A stretch of 64,000 nt of DNA, from positions 62,001-126,000 of the IMG/VR virus record IMGVR_UViG_3300035698_035366. The stretch is one strand, 5' to 3'. Below the pieces are notes generated by a model, which had not been told where the DNA came from, searched no databases, and worked only from the letters and a program-made list of their open reading frames with translations. The translations under genes and the position numbers were made by a program. This stretch comes from a virus. Shown one piece after another: positions 50,701 to 58,184 of the stretch. Position 1 is the first letter of the stretch. Each line of letters opens with the position of its first letter.

Positions 50701-50944
50701 CGAACCAAACGATCAGATTACTCGCGATTCAGTAACGTCAACATTTGAACGTTTCTTGGGTGATTTGGTTGGTCTAAGAGCACTTTTGGAGTTTGCGGTA
50801 GTCTGTGATTCGAGCAATAATACTCCAGAACGCATTGACAGGAACGAGTTGTGGATTGATATTGCCATCAAACCTGTGAAAAGTATAGAGTTTATTTTCA
50901 TTCCTATCCGCGTTCTAAACACAGGCGACGATTTAACAGCATAA
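47741..50944 (+). CDS. Tail sheath protein (T4 gp18-like), enlarged
   Basis: The product has 1067 residues from ATG 47741 (MALVSPGVEVTATDESFFAN), preceded by AAGGAGAG. The N-terminus (SPGVEVxxxDxS) and the C-terminal region (RFLGDLVGLRALLEFAVVCD, IAIKPVKSIEFIFIPIRV) are typical of contractile sheaths. T4 gp18 has 659 residues; the extra length lies in surface modules with repeated IEGDVWIKTTEPNN / LEGTLWYNTNFDVD / VENDIWIDTSNLED patterns. A strong terminator follows the gene. Confidence 0.92.
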   Translation: MALVSPGVEVTATDESFFANPGQGTIPFIMIATAEDKPNPGNPALNAPGTTQANADKLFLITSQRELIQTFGEPTFAQVQGTPQHGNETNEYGLWAAYSYMGISNRAYVMRADLNLDQLQPEVNEPRSQALNGTYWLDTGTTNFGIFRSIGSDGNPATSAFNDWSVKTPFVVDTTAEASTQRVSSFFVPTIGDALIAGAGDLVINGVTIPLAGGEDLSNVGLDNGLVQIINNAVIPGIEASVWWFGRGLKLVITNTTSGSIDLTGSDSSILIDLGLGSSEIVPDRALFDGETFFAVVTIDFENRVYEWITPVDGNGVTLGPAQWYLVGTDGWRNAVPSQVEGDGTVVTAASTISVTFSLSGNTTSTQTVVASAATVPAMVADLTTAFATEVADQQVEFAVGGSGSLVITNNDGGSITVSGPLAGSTQLDMPSLKAKELFYAPHTNIPDNSIEGDVWIKTTEPNNGADYQVAIFDDSIGQFVTVNAPLFADDTAALAALGPNPAPGILYVEFDVTDEGVATHVLKRSNGVSFDPLVYVAQVAEPTNAPLEGTLWYNTNFDVDIMVSTGTSWVGLNNHPFYANADIILNASKPTQKPVGSPNGVALVENDIWIDTSNLEDYPIIRRYRAASQSFELVDNTDQTTPFGIVFADARQDDGLGNEDSTSLANSDFVDPDAPNPLTFPNGFLLWNTRFSTLNVKEWQPDALLEFTEAELLGANVVPAQYEVGLSVFPPILDGDQGRWVTISGNQNDGAPNMARNAQRAMVVRRMAASIAGNEELRAETVFFNLIATPGYPELIDEMVTLNFDKKEIAFIIGDTPARLAPSGTSIQSWATNAENAPSNGELALTTRDTNVGIYYPWGLGTNIDGFEVMVPPSAIALRTIAFSDSVSYPWFAPAGFSRGRVSNVSSVGFLNAEEEYNPVILNQGQRDVLQLNDINPIAFMPNQGLVVFGQKTLHPVDSALDRVNVVRLVNFLRYNFDIIAKPFLFEPNDQITRDSVTSTFERFLGDLVGLRALLEFAVVCDSSNNTPERIDRNELWIDIAIKPVKSIEFIFIPIRVLNTGDDLTA

Positions 50945-50966
50945 GGATTACTTAATAAGTATTTGA

Positions 50967-50998
50967 AAAGCGCCGGGAATTTCTCCCCGGCGTTTTTT
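50967..50998 (+). terminator. Rho-independent terminator after the sheath gene
   Basis: CGCCGGG pairs with CCCGGCG, preceded by As and followed by TTTTTT. Confidence 0.88.
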
Positions 50999-51072
50999 GT
51001 TGGGTTTTATATTGATTTTTACGCAATCGTTACTGTAATATTAAGTATAAAAATAATTTGAGGTAATGTGTA

Positions 51073-52155
51073 ATGAGAATCGAGTCCGATGAAAAACTTG
51101 ACTTTTCCGATGTACTAATTCGTCCAAAACGAAGTGAATTAACTAGTCGGCGTGAAGTAAGCCTAGAGCGCACCTATAAATTTAAGCATTTACAAGACAT
51201 TGAATGGACTGGTATTCCTATCATAGCTACCAATATGGATACGGTTGGTACATTCGATATGGCTATTGCATTAAGTCGACATGGATTAATGACTGCTTTA
51301 CACAAGCATTATCAAATAAGCGACATTGCAGACTTTTTTAAGAATTATCCTAAAATGGAACAAAATAATATGTTCTATTCAATGGGAATATCAACCATGG
51401 ATCATGTTAAATTAAAGGAATTTTCCGAACTGCATCGTTTCCCAAAATTTATTTGCGTTGATGTTGCTAATGGCTATTCTGAAAAGTTTGTTCGGTTTAT
51501 TTCCAAACTCCGTGATGAAGTAGGTGACAAATCGGTTATAATGGCTGGAAATGTTGTTACTGGAGAAATGGTTGAAGAACTTATATTAGCTGGCGCTGAT
51601 ATAATTAAGGTGGGTATCGGCCCAGGATCCGTATGTACGACCCGTACAACAACTGGTGTAGGCTATCCGCAACTTTCTGCTATTATCGAATGTTCTGATG
51701 CAGCACATGGTCTTGGTGGTCTAGTTTGTGCCGACGGTGGATGTACCAATTCGGGAGACATAGCAAAAGCATTTGGTGCAGGTGCTGATTTTGTAATGCT
51801 AGGATCAATGTTCGCTGGTCATGATGAAAGTGGTGGTGAAATAGTTTATGAAACCTTTGCTGGAAAGGGTGGTTCAACCAAAATCCCAAAAAGTGTTAAA
51901 TTTTATGGCATGAGTTCATCCGAGGCAATGGATAAACATTCCGGAGGCGTAGCGGAATACAGAGCATCTGAAGGTAAATCAGTTTTGCTCCCATATCGAG
52001 GACCGGTTGAGAATACAGTTAAACAGATACTTGGTGGCATTAGATCAGCTTGCACCTACACGGGTGCCCATCAATTAAAAGAGCTAAGTAAACGCACAAC
52101 CTTTATTAAAGTTTCTGGAAAACAACAAGTCAATGAAATATATGGCAAGAGTTGA
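51073..52155 (+). CDS. guaC: GMP reductase / IMP dehydrogenase-family enzyme
   Basis: The product has 360 residues without a CBS domain, as in GMP reductase. [20 protein letters not shown] at the start, [15 protein letters not shown], then [20 protein letters not shown] with the catalytic Cys, [20 protein letters not shown], and [13 protein letters not shown] near the C-terminus. It interconverts guanine and adenine nucleotides through IMP. It overlaps the next gene by 4 bases. Confidence 0.88.
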   Translation: MRIESDEKLDFSDVLIRPKRSELTSRREVSLERTYKFKHLQDIEWTGIPIIATNMDTVGTFDMAIALSRHGLMTALHKHYQISDIADFFKNYPKMEQNNMFYSMGISTMDHVKLKEFSELHRFPKFICVDVANGYSEKFVRFISKLRDEVGDKSVIMAGNVVTGEMVEELILAGADIIKVGIGPGSVCTTRTTTGVGYPQLSAIIECSDAAHGLGGLVCADGGCTNSGDIAKAFGAGADFVMLGSMFAGHDESGGEIVYETFAGKGGSTKIPKSVKFYGMSSSEAMDKHSGGVAEYRASEGKSVLLPYRGPVENTVKQILGGIRSACTYTGAHQLKELSKRTTFIKVSGKQQVNEIYGKS

Positions 52156-52418
52156 TGCCTAAAGTTGAAGATTTGACTCCATTGGAGCAAAATAGATTAT
52201 TGCACGGGCATGAGGTTTGGGATGGTCAATTTGTCACAATAGCCTTTAAATTAATGACTTCACCCCAGGTTGAAAAACAAAAAGATGATATTTTTGAATG
52301 GTTGGAAAATAATACTACTGGGAAATATAAGGTTGTAACCAACATTGGTCACAAACTGGTCGCGAAGATTGAAAAAGAACAAGATGTTATTATGTTTAAA
52401 TTAACATTTCAAATATAA
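52152..52418 (+). CDS. Protein of the C-terminal-motif family
   Basis: The product has 88 residues starting with TTG or, more likely, ATG 52155 ([20 protein letters not shown]). It ends [17 protein letters not shown]. It lies between two metabolic genes and is translationally coupled to guaC. Function unknown. Confidence 0.65.
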   Translation: MMPKVEDLTPLEQNRLLHGHEVWDGQFVTIAFKLMTSPQVEKQKDDIFEWLENNTTGKYKVVTNIGHKLVAKIEKEQDVIMFKLTFQI

Positions 52419-52431
52419 AAAGGATACAATA

Positions 52432-54462
52432 ATGAGATTAAGCGAATTAAAGAAGATTGAAAAATTACCAAGTTTTACTATTGATCTTGATAATTTCGTC
52501 GAAAATGTAAAAACCAGTATTGATTCAATTAAAGAAACAGTTGATGATATCGCTAATAGTAATGAACCAATAACATGGGAATCATTTGATAAGTTATCAC
52601 TAATAGAAGAAAAATACGGTGATCTCATAGAATTGGCTGCTCACCTAAAAGGCGTTAGGGATGAACCACGTCTCAGAGAAGTTTGGGAAGAGATCATTCC
52701 AATAGCGGATGATTTTGGGAACTGGATGCGCTTCCACCGACGATTTGCTGATAGGCTTACAGAACTACGCGATTCCGGAACGCTAAATGATGAACAACAG
52801 TATATTACGGATGAAGCAGTTAAAAGCTACGAACGTAGCGGATTACTACTTGATGGTGAGCCAAAGAAACGCTTTTCTCAAATATCGTTGCGTTCCAGTG
52901 AACTAGTAAATAATTTCAATAAAAATCTTTTGGATGGAACAAAGGCTTGGTCCTTAAATATAACCGATGAATCGGAATTAGCTGGTGTACCAGAATCCGA
53001 TATGGAAGCCCTAGCTGATATGGCTGAAAGCCGTGGAGAGAAGGGTTGGACAATTACACTTGATTATCCATTATATTCTCCAATTATGGAATATTGCCAA
53101 AATAGGGAACTTCGAAGAATTTGTTCCAAGGCAATGATTACAAAATGCTCAGAATTGGCAGACGATACTAGTTTTGATAACACATCAATTATTAATGAAT
53201 TGATCAAACTTAAAGAAGAATCAGCAAAAATATTAGGGATGAAAACACCAGCCCATTTAAGTGTTGCTAGTAAAATGGTTGAATCACCTGAACAAGTTAT
53301 TGAATTCCTGCGAGATTTAATAGTCAGAACAAAACCACAGGCTGAAAAGGAATTATTCGAGCTCGAAGAGTTCGCCGGGAAAAATGGTCTAGACGGAAAA
53401 ATGCAACCATGGGATAGGGGCTTTTATGCTGAAAAAATGCTACAAAAGAACTTCAAGGTTGATTCAGAAAAGATCCGACAATATTTTATTCTTGATAATG
53501 TTATTGATGGTTTGTTTGGTCTAGTATCACGCCTATATGACATTGAAATCAAAGACGAAACTGATTTAATTGATGATAAATGGGATGACAAGGTTCGATT
53601 CTATCGCCTATACAGAGATGGTGAACATTTTGCTTCGGTATATGCAGACTTTTTTGCTGATTCGAAACGCAAGCGCGGTGGTGCCTGGATGAATGACCCA
53701 GTAACTCGCTGGACCAAACCAGACAAAATTACACAATTACCGGTTGCATATATGGTGATGAATTTCCCATCAGCTACAAAAACTCGTCCAAGTCTTCTAA
53801 CACATAATGACATTGAGACATTGTTCCACGAATTTGGTCACGCCTTGCATCACATGATGACAGAGGTCATCTACAAAGACGCCTCCGGTATACGAGGAGT
53901 TGAATGGGATGCCGTTGAATTACCAAGCCAGCTTATGGAAAACTGGTGCTGGAATGAAGATATTGTACGATCAATGTCATCTCATTGGAAAACTAAAAGA
54001 AAGCTACCAAAGTCACAATTTAAGAATATGCTTGCCGCGAAGAACTTTATGAGTGGTATGGGATTGCTTCGTCAGACAGAAATGGCATTGTTTGATTTCC
54101 TTTTGCATTACGATAGAAAACCAGATGAAACAATTCTTGATGTTCTTACACGTACCCGAGAAGAAACAAAAATATCAGAACCGCTTGAATATGACCGCTT
54201 CCCAAATGGGTTTAGTCATATTTTTGGTGGAGGATACTCGGCGGGATATTTCAGTTATCTTTGGTCTGAGGTTTTAAGTTCTGACACATTCGCCGCCTTT
54301 GAAGAAACTGGTGACGTTTTTAATCCATCAATTGCGGAAAAATTCCGTAAGGAATTATTATCAAAGGGTGGTACAAATAGTATGAGTGAATTATATAGGA
54401 ATTTTAGGGGTCGAGACGTAATATTAGAACCATTCCTTAAAAATCGAGGTATATCCACTTAG
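52432..54462 (+). CDS. M3-family oligopeptidase (PrlC/oligopeptidase A-like)
   Basis: The 676-residue zinc metallopeptidase has HEFGHALHH (HExxH) at about residue 465 and a downstream GVEWDAVELPSQLMENWCW with the third zinc ligand Glu. The C-terminal FGGGYSAGYFSYLWSEVLSS is diagnostic for M3 peptidases. It degrades short peptides in the cytoplasm. All catalytic residues are present. It is rare in phages. Confidence 0.93.
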   Translation: MRLSELKKIEKLPSFTIDLDNFVENVKTSIDSIKETVDDIANSNEPITWESFDKLSLIEEKYGDLIELAAHLKGVRDEPRLREVWEEIIPIADDFGNWMRFHRRFADRLTELRDSGTLNDEQQYITDEAVKSYERSGLLLDGEPKKRFSQISLRSSELVNNFNKNLLDGTKAWSLNITDESELAGVPESDMEALADMAESRGEKGWTITLDYPLYSPIMEYCQNRELRRICSKAMITKCSELADDTSFDNTSIINELIKLKEESAKILGMKTPAHLSVASKMVESPEQVIEFLRDLIVRTKPQAEKELFELEEFAGKNGLDGKMQPWDRGFYAEKMLQKNFKVDSEKIRQYFILDNVIDGLFGLVSRLYDIEIKDETDLIDDKWDDKVRFYRLYRDGEHFASVYADFFADSKRKRGGAWMNDPVTRWTKPDKITQLPVAYMVMNFPSATKTRPSLLTHNDIETLFHEFGHALHHMMTEVIYKDASGIRGVEWDAVELPSQLMENWCWNEDIVRSMSSHWKTKRKLPKSQFKNMLAAKNFMSGMGLLRQTEMALFDFLLHYDRKPDETILDVLTRTREETKISEPLEYDRFPNGFSHIFGGGYSAGYFSYLWSEVLSSDTFAAFEETGDVFNPSIAEKFRKELLSKGGTNSMSELYRNFRGRDVILEPFLKNRGIST

Positions 54463-54484
54463 AGCGCTAATTTCTCCATGTGGG

Positions 54485-54492
54485 GCTAAATA
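54485..54492 (+). promoter_or_regulatory. Late promoter box GCTAAATA of the lysis cassette
   Basis: The box lies 70 bases before ATG 54562 and precedes three consecutive small lysis-type genes. Confidence 0.55.
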
Positions 54493-54561
54493 ATTGTAGA
54501 GATATATGTATATATTATGCATATTCTCTTCTATATATAGAATTTACAAGGAGAAATTATT

Positions 54562-55002
54562 ATGGAAAGTACATTAGTTGATTTAAGCCCATTGCTACTA
54601 CAATTGCTTAGTGTTGTGGGTGTGGCTGTCCTAGCCATTGCTGGTTGGGCAGTTAAGAAAGTCGCTGACAAGTTTGGTCTCGAAAACGATGCTAAAATTC
54701 GTGAGTATCTACTTAGTGCAGTTGAACGCGGCGTTGAGTTTGGTAAGCATAAAGCTGAAGAAAAGCTTGGTGATGCCAACTGGGCAAAAATTGATGTTAA
54801 GAACGAATTGGTTGCTAGTGCCGCCGGTTATGTTTTGAAGAAGGTCCCTGATGCATTGAAGAAGTTCAAGCTAACAGAAGATGATGTTAAGGATCTTATT
54901 CTGTCTAAGTTGGGTGCTTCAAACGAAGAAACGGCGGCGACTAAGCCTGCCCAAGCCAGTCCTGTCCCTGTTGCCGCCCCAGTAGCCGAACCTGTAAAGT
55001 AA
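54562..55002 (+). CDS. Holin of LLH type (candidate)
   Basis: The product has 146 residues. N-terminal membrane segment (LLLQLLSVVGVAVLAIAGWA), then a charged helical domain with AVERGVEFGKHKAEEKLGDA and a Pro/Ala tail (PVPVAAPVAEPVK). This layout matches LLH-family phage holins. It is followed by two further envelope proteins. Confidence 0.7.
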   Translation: MESTLVDLSPLLLQLLSVVGVAVLAIAGWAVKKVADKFGLENDAKIREYLLSAVERGVEFGKHKAEEKLGDANWAKIDVKNELVASAAGYVLKKVPDALKKFKLTEDDVKDLILSKLGASNEETAATKPAQASPVPVAAPVAEPVK

Positions 55003-55030
55003 TAATTTAACTTTTAAGGAGGGTGTTACA

Positions 55031-55252
55031 ATGTGGACAACGGTTTTAGGAATATTTGGTAAACTTATCGGTCCAATTATGAAAATGCTGCCATTTTTAG
55101 CAGCGTATAAGGTCGGACAGGGGAAGGCAGAAAAGGATGTTTTAGAAAACAACCTTGAAGCCCGAACCGAAGGTGAGAAAGCTGCAAACGAGGTCAAACA
55201 AGAGGTCCGAGATAAGGGCCTCGCTGACACCGTTCGAAATAGGAAAATTTAA
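55031..55252 (+). CDS. Inner-membrane spanin-like protein (candidate)
   Basis: The product has 73 residues. One membrane segment (VLGIFGKLIGPIMKMLPFLA) is followed by a charged helix (EKDVLENNLEARTEGEKAAN). A single N-terminal membrane segment plus periplasmic coiled coil, directly before a small lipoprotein, is the arrangement of a two-gene spanin. AAGGAGGG precedes the ATG. Confidence 0.6.
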   Translation: MWTTVLGIFGKLIGPIMKMLPFLAAYKVGQGKAEKDVLENNLEARTEGEKAANEVKQEVRDKGLADTVRNRKI

Positions 55253-55263
55253 GGAGAGTAGAT

Positions 55264-55509
55264 ATGAAAAATGTTATTTTAATCGGCGTTCTACTTACAG
55301 CCACATTAATAGTTAGTGGTTGTGGAACAGATGTCCGTAGTACATCAAGTCTACCTACTTTGCTTGAATATTCCGACCAATTTAGGAATTCTTTTGCTGA
55401 TGAACTTGATGAAATTTGTAAAATAGGTGCTGAAAAAACACCAAAAACTTGCCAATTTATTCAAGATGCAATTGAATTACGTGCCAAAGTTAGAGCGGCA
55501 CAAGAATAA
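55264..55509 (+). CDS. Small lipoprotein, outer-membrane spanin candidate
   Basis: The product has 81 residues. Signal peptide with lipobox LIVSGC is followed by a short periplasmic domain with two Cys (ICKIGAEKTPKTCQFIQ) that might form a disulfide. Partner of the 55031-55252 protein for outer-membrane disruption. AAGGAGAG precedes the ATG. Confidence 0.68.
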   Translation: MKNVILIGVLLTATLIVSGCGTDVRSTSSLPTLLEYSDQFRNSFADELDEICKIGAEKTPKTCQFIQDAIELRAKVRAAQE

Positions 55510-55554
55510 TATTGATATCGATATATAATGATGTTAGTATATAAAATATAAACA

Positions 55555-55895
55555 GTGGGCAGCAATGTCCTGAACCCATAAACTCTATGTTGGTGACTGG
55601 GATGCCTAGTTCATGGCGTAATGATAGCGGGGGTGACAACCTCGAATATAGAGATCAATGGAATGAACCATTAACTGTTTAAGTGATAACGTAATGTTAT
55701 TACACGGGACATGGAATAGGAATGATAGCGGATGCCCGTACCGCCTTGCAAAGGTCAGCTGCCTTTGTTTGTATAGTTCATACGAGATAATTACTTAGAC
55801 CAATATCAGTCGGGTAATTATCAAGAGACTGGCAATGGATCTTCGATGATCTGTTAAAATTGAAAGCATGATATGCCGGCATTCCTATTCCAGAT
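55555..55895 (+). ncRNA. Structured non-coding RNA candidate, about 340 bases, two domains
   Basis: No frame is maintained. First domain: ATGTCC (55565-55570) pairs with GGACAT (55707-55712), enclosing CTCTAT (55583) with ATAGAG (55648) and small hairpins. Second domain: GGAATAGGAATG (55713-55724) pairs perfectly over 12 bases with CATTCCTATTCC (55880-55891), enclosing CAAAGG/CCTTTG and GATAATTAC (55786) with GTAATTATC (55814). Both domains contain AATGATAGCGG (55620 and 55721), so they may be diverged copies. No known family recognised. Confidence 0.65.
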
Positions 55896-55958
55896 CGAAA
55901 AAAGATATTGCAAATATCATTCGCTTATATTATACTACTTAAATAATAAGGAGAAACG

Positions 55959-56114
55959 ATGTTTATTTTTACAATTGCTTGGAGCCAAACAGACCGAGAC
56001 GTTATCGCAGTTGAAGCAAAGACGCGAGACGAAGCTTATGAGAAGATGGTAAAAAGGATTGGAAATAGCTTTAACATCGTTGACACAAGGGAGGTTACAA
56101 AAATAATAGAATAA
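55959..56114 (+). CDS. Small hypothetical protein, 51 residues
   Basis: MFIFTIAWSQTDRDVIAVEA begins after AAGGAG. The frame is clean to a TAA inside an ATAATAGA repeat. The sequence resembles a short beta-alpha-beta unit. It is the only supported gene between the lipoprotein and the Ro60-like gene. Confidence 0.6.
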   Translation: MFIFTIAWSQTDRDVIAVEAKTRDEAYEKMVKRIGNSFNIVDTREVTKIIE

Positions 56115-56147
56115 TAGAATAATAGAATAATAGAATAATAGAATAAT
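56103..56147 (+). repeat. Tandem 8-base repeat (AATAATAG)n
   Basis: About five head-to-tail copies begin at the stop codon of the 55959 gene. They are probably slippage-generated and of variable copy number. Confidence 0.8.
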
Positions 56148-56199
56148 TTTTAAAAAACGAACATTTTTTTATTGTTTTAGTACGAAAATTATAGTATAT

Positions 56200-56207
56200 T
56201 ATAAATA
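56200..56207 (+). promoter_or_regulatory. Late promoter box TATAAATA of the giant RNA
   Basis: An exact late box directly before the structured region. Transcription would start near 56214. Confidence 0.65.
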
Positions 56208-56368
56208 ACAATGAGGCAGGAGCGTAGGAGCAACAAAAACCTCACATAAATTAAATTATTTAGATCGAAGTCGTAGCTGGAGGTAACGTTACCAGTGAAA
56301 GCGGAAGGGCGGTATACCGCGTCCGATAAGATGAGCCTAAGTCGCAGAACGGAACTGGCACGGATACA

Positions 56369-56438
56369 GATCGAAGAGCCGAATGCAAACGGTTATCATT
56401 TGGATTGAAACTGTCGTTTGTAAATAACTTGTTCTTCG
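56369..56438 (+). repeat. Structural module, copy 1
   Basis: GATCGAAGAGCCGAA is followed by stem TGCAAACG/CGTTTGTA. The loop starts GTTATC, then AATAACTT, and the outer stem GAAGAGC/GTTCTTC closes. The nested architecture equals copy 3 with different stem sequences. Confidence 0.65.
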
Positions 56439-56440
56439 TA

Positions 56441-56530
56441 GATCGATTGAGCCGAAGGGTAGTTGGTTATCTCTTATTGAAAGAACGTGTTGCAGCACAT
56501 TAACTTGCATCCAACCCCAATCCTTGCTCA
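56441..56530 (+). repeat. Structural module, copy 2
   Basis: GATCGATTGAGCCGAA, GGTTATCTC, TTAACTTGC and the closing pair TGAGC/GCTCA are present. It carries an extra internal hairpin (GTG-TTGCAG-CAC). Confidence 0.55.
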
Positions 56531-57212
56531 TGATAATTGGTTTCCAATTTCCATAAAAAATTGGTGGTGGAGGCAGCATATAAGGATTAATCCTATTATG
56601 ATACCGCCCCAGGTTTCCAACTTCCTTAAAGAGTTGGTGGCGGATAAAAGTTTTAAGGTAGTGTAATTACCATATGACTCCTCCAAAAGCGGGAAAGAAA
56701 TTTCCCGCTGGATCGAGGCTCTAATAATAACAGGAGCAAGGCGCAGTAGAAAAACCACTCGGTATGTTTATGGGTAAGCTGCATAGACTATAAACGATTA
56801 TACAGATTTGATGCCTGATTCAGCTAAGAAGGCATCTCACGGTGGTGGTGCTGAAACCGCATGATCGTGGGGGTATTCGAGTAAAGCTCGGTACATTTTG
56901 TGGAGGAAGGCTGATTGTGGCACCGACGGAAATCTAGGGTCACCTGTTCTTCAAGGGAGGAGGCACCACAAAGATCGACCTAAATTAGTTTTACTTAGTT
57001 AAACTAAGTTGGGTTGACTTGTTTAGCGATGTATTTGTTGGCTGAAAGCCAATAAAGGTGATTATCCACTGGATAGGTAAGAGGTATACACCTTGGGGCT
57101 ATACATGGCGTTAAATGATGCGTGTAAGGGCGAGCACTGAGTTCAGAGTGCATAGGAAATAAACGGAAGTCGGGAAGCAGTAAGCCTTACGGTAGTCGCT
57201 TCCAAGTCCTAA

Positions 57213-57280
57213 GATCGAAGAGCCGAAGAAATATGGTTATCTTGCAATGATGAACCCCATATTTCATTAACTTGCTCTTT
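57213..57280 (+). repeat. Structural module, copy 3
   Basis: GATCGAAGAGCCGAA, stem GAAATATGG/CCATATTTC (9 perfect pairs), loop TTATCTTGCAATGATGAACC, then ATTAACTT and the closing pair AAGAGC/GCTCTT. Confidence 0.65.
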
Positions 57281-57287
57281 TAATTTT

Positions 57288-57350
57288 GATCGGGGCCGTA
57301 GTATGTGGGTTATCTTACATTCAGAAAACAGTTTCTTGCAGTAAGACCGC
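57288..57350 (+). repeat. Structural module, copy 4 (diverged)
   Basis: GATCGGGGCCGTAGTATGTG is followed by GGTTATCTT and a CTTGCAG end. The order of elements is kept but the stems are shortened. Confidence 0.45.
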
Positions 57351-57703
57351 TAACACTATCGCAATTACTGATTAGTAATCAATTTATTGGTGAAAATCGG
57401 TTTTCGGATGTTTAATATGGATCACTTAGAATGATTTCAATTAAGTTAAACTAGCCGAAGTCCATGTACACTATTTGCCCTTTGTTAGCTGGAAGTCATG
57501 ATCCAGCGAAAGACGATAGATGCGGGAATATGGAAGCAAGAGCGTCTTTATTAGAAAGAACTGGCGATATCCAGGGACGTTTGATAGGGATTTTCAAATA
57601 GCCAAAATGGTTATCGAGGAGTCAAATTCCGGTCCGGAATATCTGGAAAGACGTTGATACGATAACTAATCAATTAGCCAGGGCCTACCCGGCGCTTGGT
57701 TTA

Positions 57704-57732
57704 GAGGGGTTGGTGTAGAACACCTTCCCCTC
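57704..57732 (+). terminator. 3' hairpin of the giant RNA
   Basis: GAGGGG pairs with CCCCTC, with inner GGTGT/ACACC. No T-run follows, so it may be a stable 3' end or processing site rather than a rho-independent terminator. Confidence 0.5.
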
Positions 57733-57801
57733 CTTAATTGAAGTTAATTGAAGATGAATACAGAAGAATAGAACAATTTTTGAAAAACTTGAAAAAAGTT
57801 G

Positions 57802-57830
57802 TTGCTATTCATAAAAAACAGTGTTAGTAT
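57802..57830 (+). promoter_or_regulatory. Sigma70-like promoter between giant RNA and Ro60-like gene
   Basis: TTGCTA (57802-57807), 17-base spacer, TAGTAT (57825-57830). It would produce a leader of about 350 bases for the Ro60-like gene or a separate RNA. Confidence 0.45.
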
Positions 57831-57835
57831 AACGT

Positions 57836-58184
57836 CTCATATAGTAACTTACAGTAAGAGAGGAATACTAAATGGAAATTTTTAGTAGATAGATTTTATT
57901 TTTAGAGAACTTATTTTTTACTTAGAAAAGTATAGTATGATAGTCGGCCGCGCACCTTGAAATAACCGGCATTTCCTTATTATCCGAAAATGCGTGACAG
58001 GATTTTAAGGGTAGAAAACAAAAATGTTTTTTACTTATGATAGATAAATTTTAATGGGCTTGTATTCTATTAGATAGAAGTTACAAACTCTATAATAGTA
58101 GAACATTAAGGGTAACGGTAGTGGCCACTACCGTTACTCTAGATCGGAGCATAAATTGGAGCATTTAAACAGGAGGGCATAACC
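57836..58184 (+). other. AT-rich leader region of the Ro60-like gene
   Basis: No supported gene. It includes a TATAAT (58091-58096), a 26-base perfect palindrome (58112-58137) and an AGGAGGG ribosome binding site before ATG 58185. Part of it may form a further small RNA (GTCGGCCGCG...CCGGC near 57942-57970). Confidence 0.45.
58112..58137. promoter_or_regulatory. Perfect 26-base palindrome, operator or hairpin
   Basis: GTAACGGTAGTGG is followed immediately by its exact reverse complement. It lies about 16 bases after a TATAAT box, so it may be a repressor operator or an RNA hairpin at the 5' end of the Ro60-like mRNA. Confidence 0.6.

Larger units (their letters stand above)
56214..57735 (+). 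ncRNA. Giant structured non-coding RNA candidate, about 1.5 kb
   Basis: No coding frame on either strand is supported, yet the region is densely structured and more GC-balanced than the flanks. Perfect hairpins include AGCGGGAAA-GAAA-TTTCCCGCT (56688-56709), ACTTAGTT/AACTAAGT (56993-57009), TTGGC/GCCAA (57038-57052), CGGA...TCCG around GCGGTATACCGC (about 56302-56325) and GCACT/AGTGC (near 57134). A module with GATCGA, GCCGAA, GGTTATC and TTAACTTG recurs (56369, 56441, 57213, 57288). It resembles the ornate large phage RNAs (GOLLD, ROOL) in size and style; membership is not established. Confidence 0.7.

Noticed and set aside
56337-56758. Two minus-strand frames of 76-80 codons inside the giant RNA region
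   Set aside because: Their codons run across perfect hairpins of the plus-strand RNA, starts lack ribosome binding sites, and the sequences are low-quality (IQMITVCIRLF, LLRLAP).
55555-58184. tRNA genes or rRNA fragments in the structured region
   Set aside because: I looked for T-loop, anticodon arm and acceptor pairing and for conserved rRNA segments and found none convincing.
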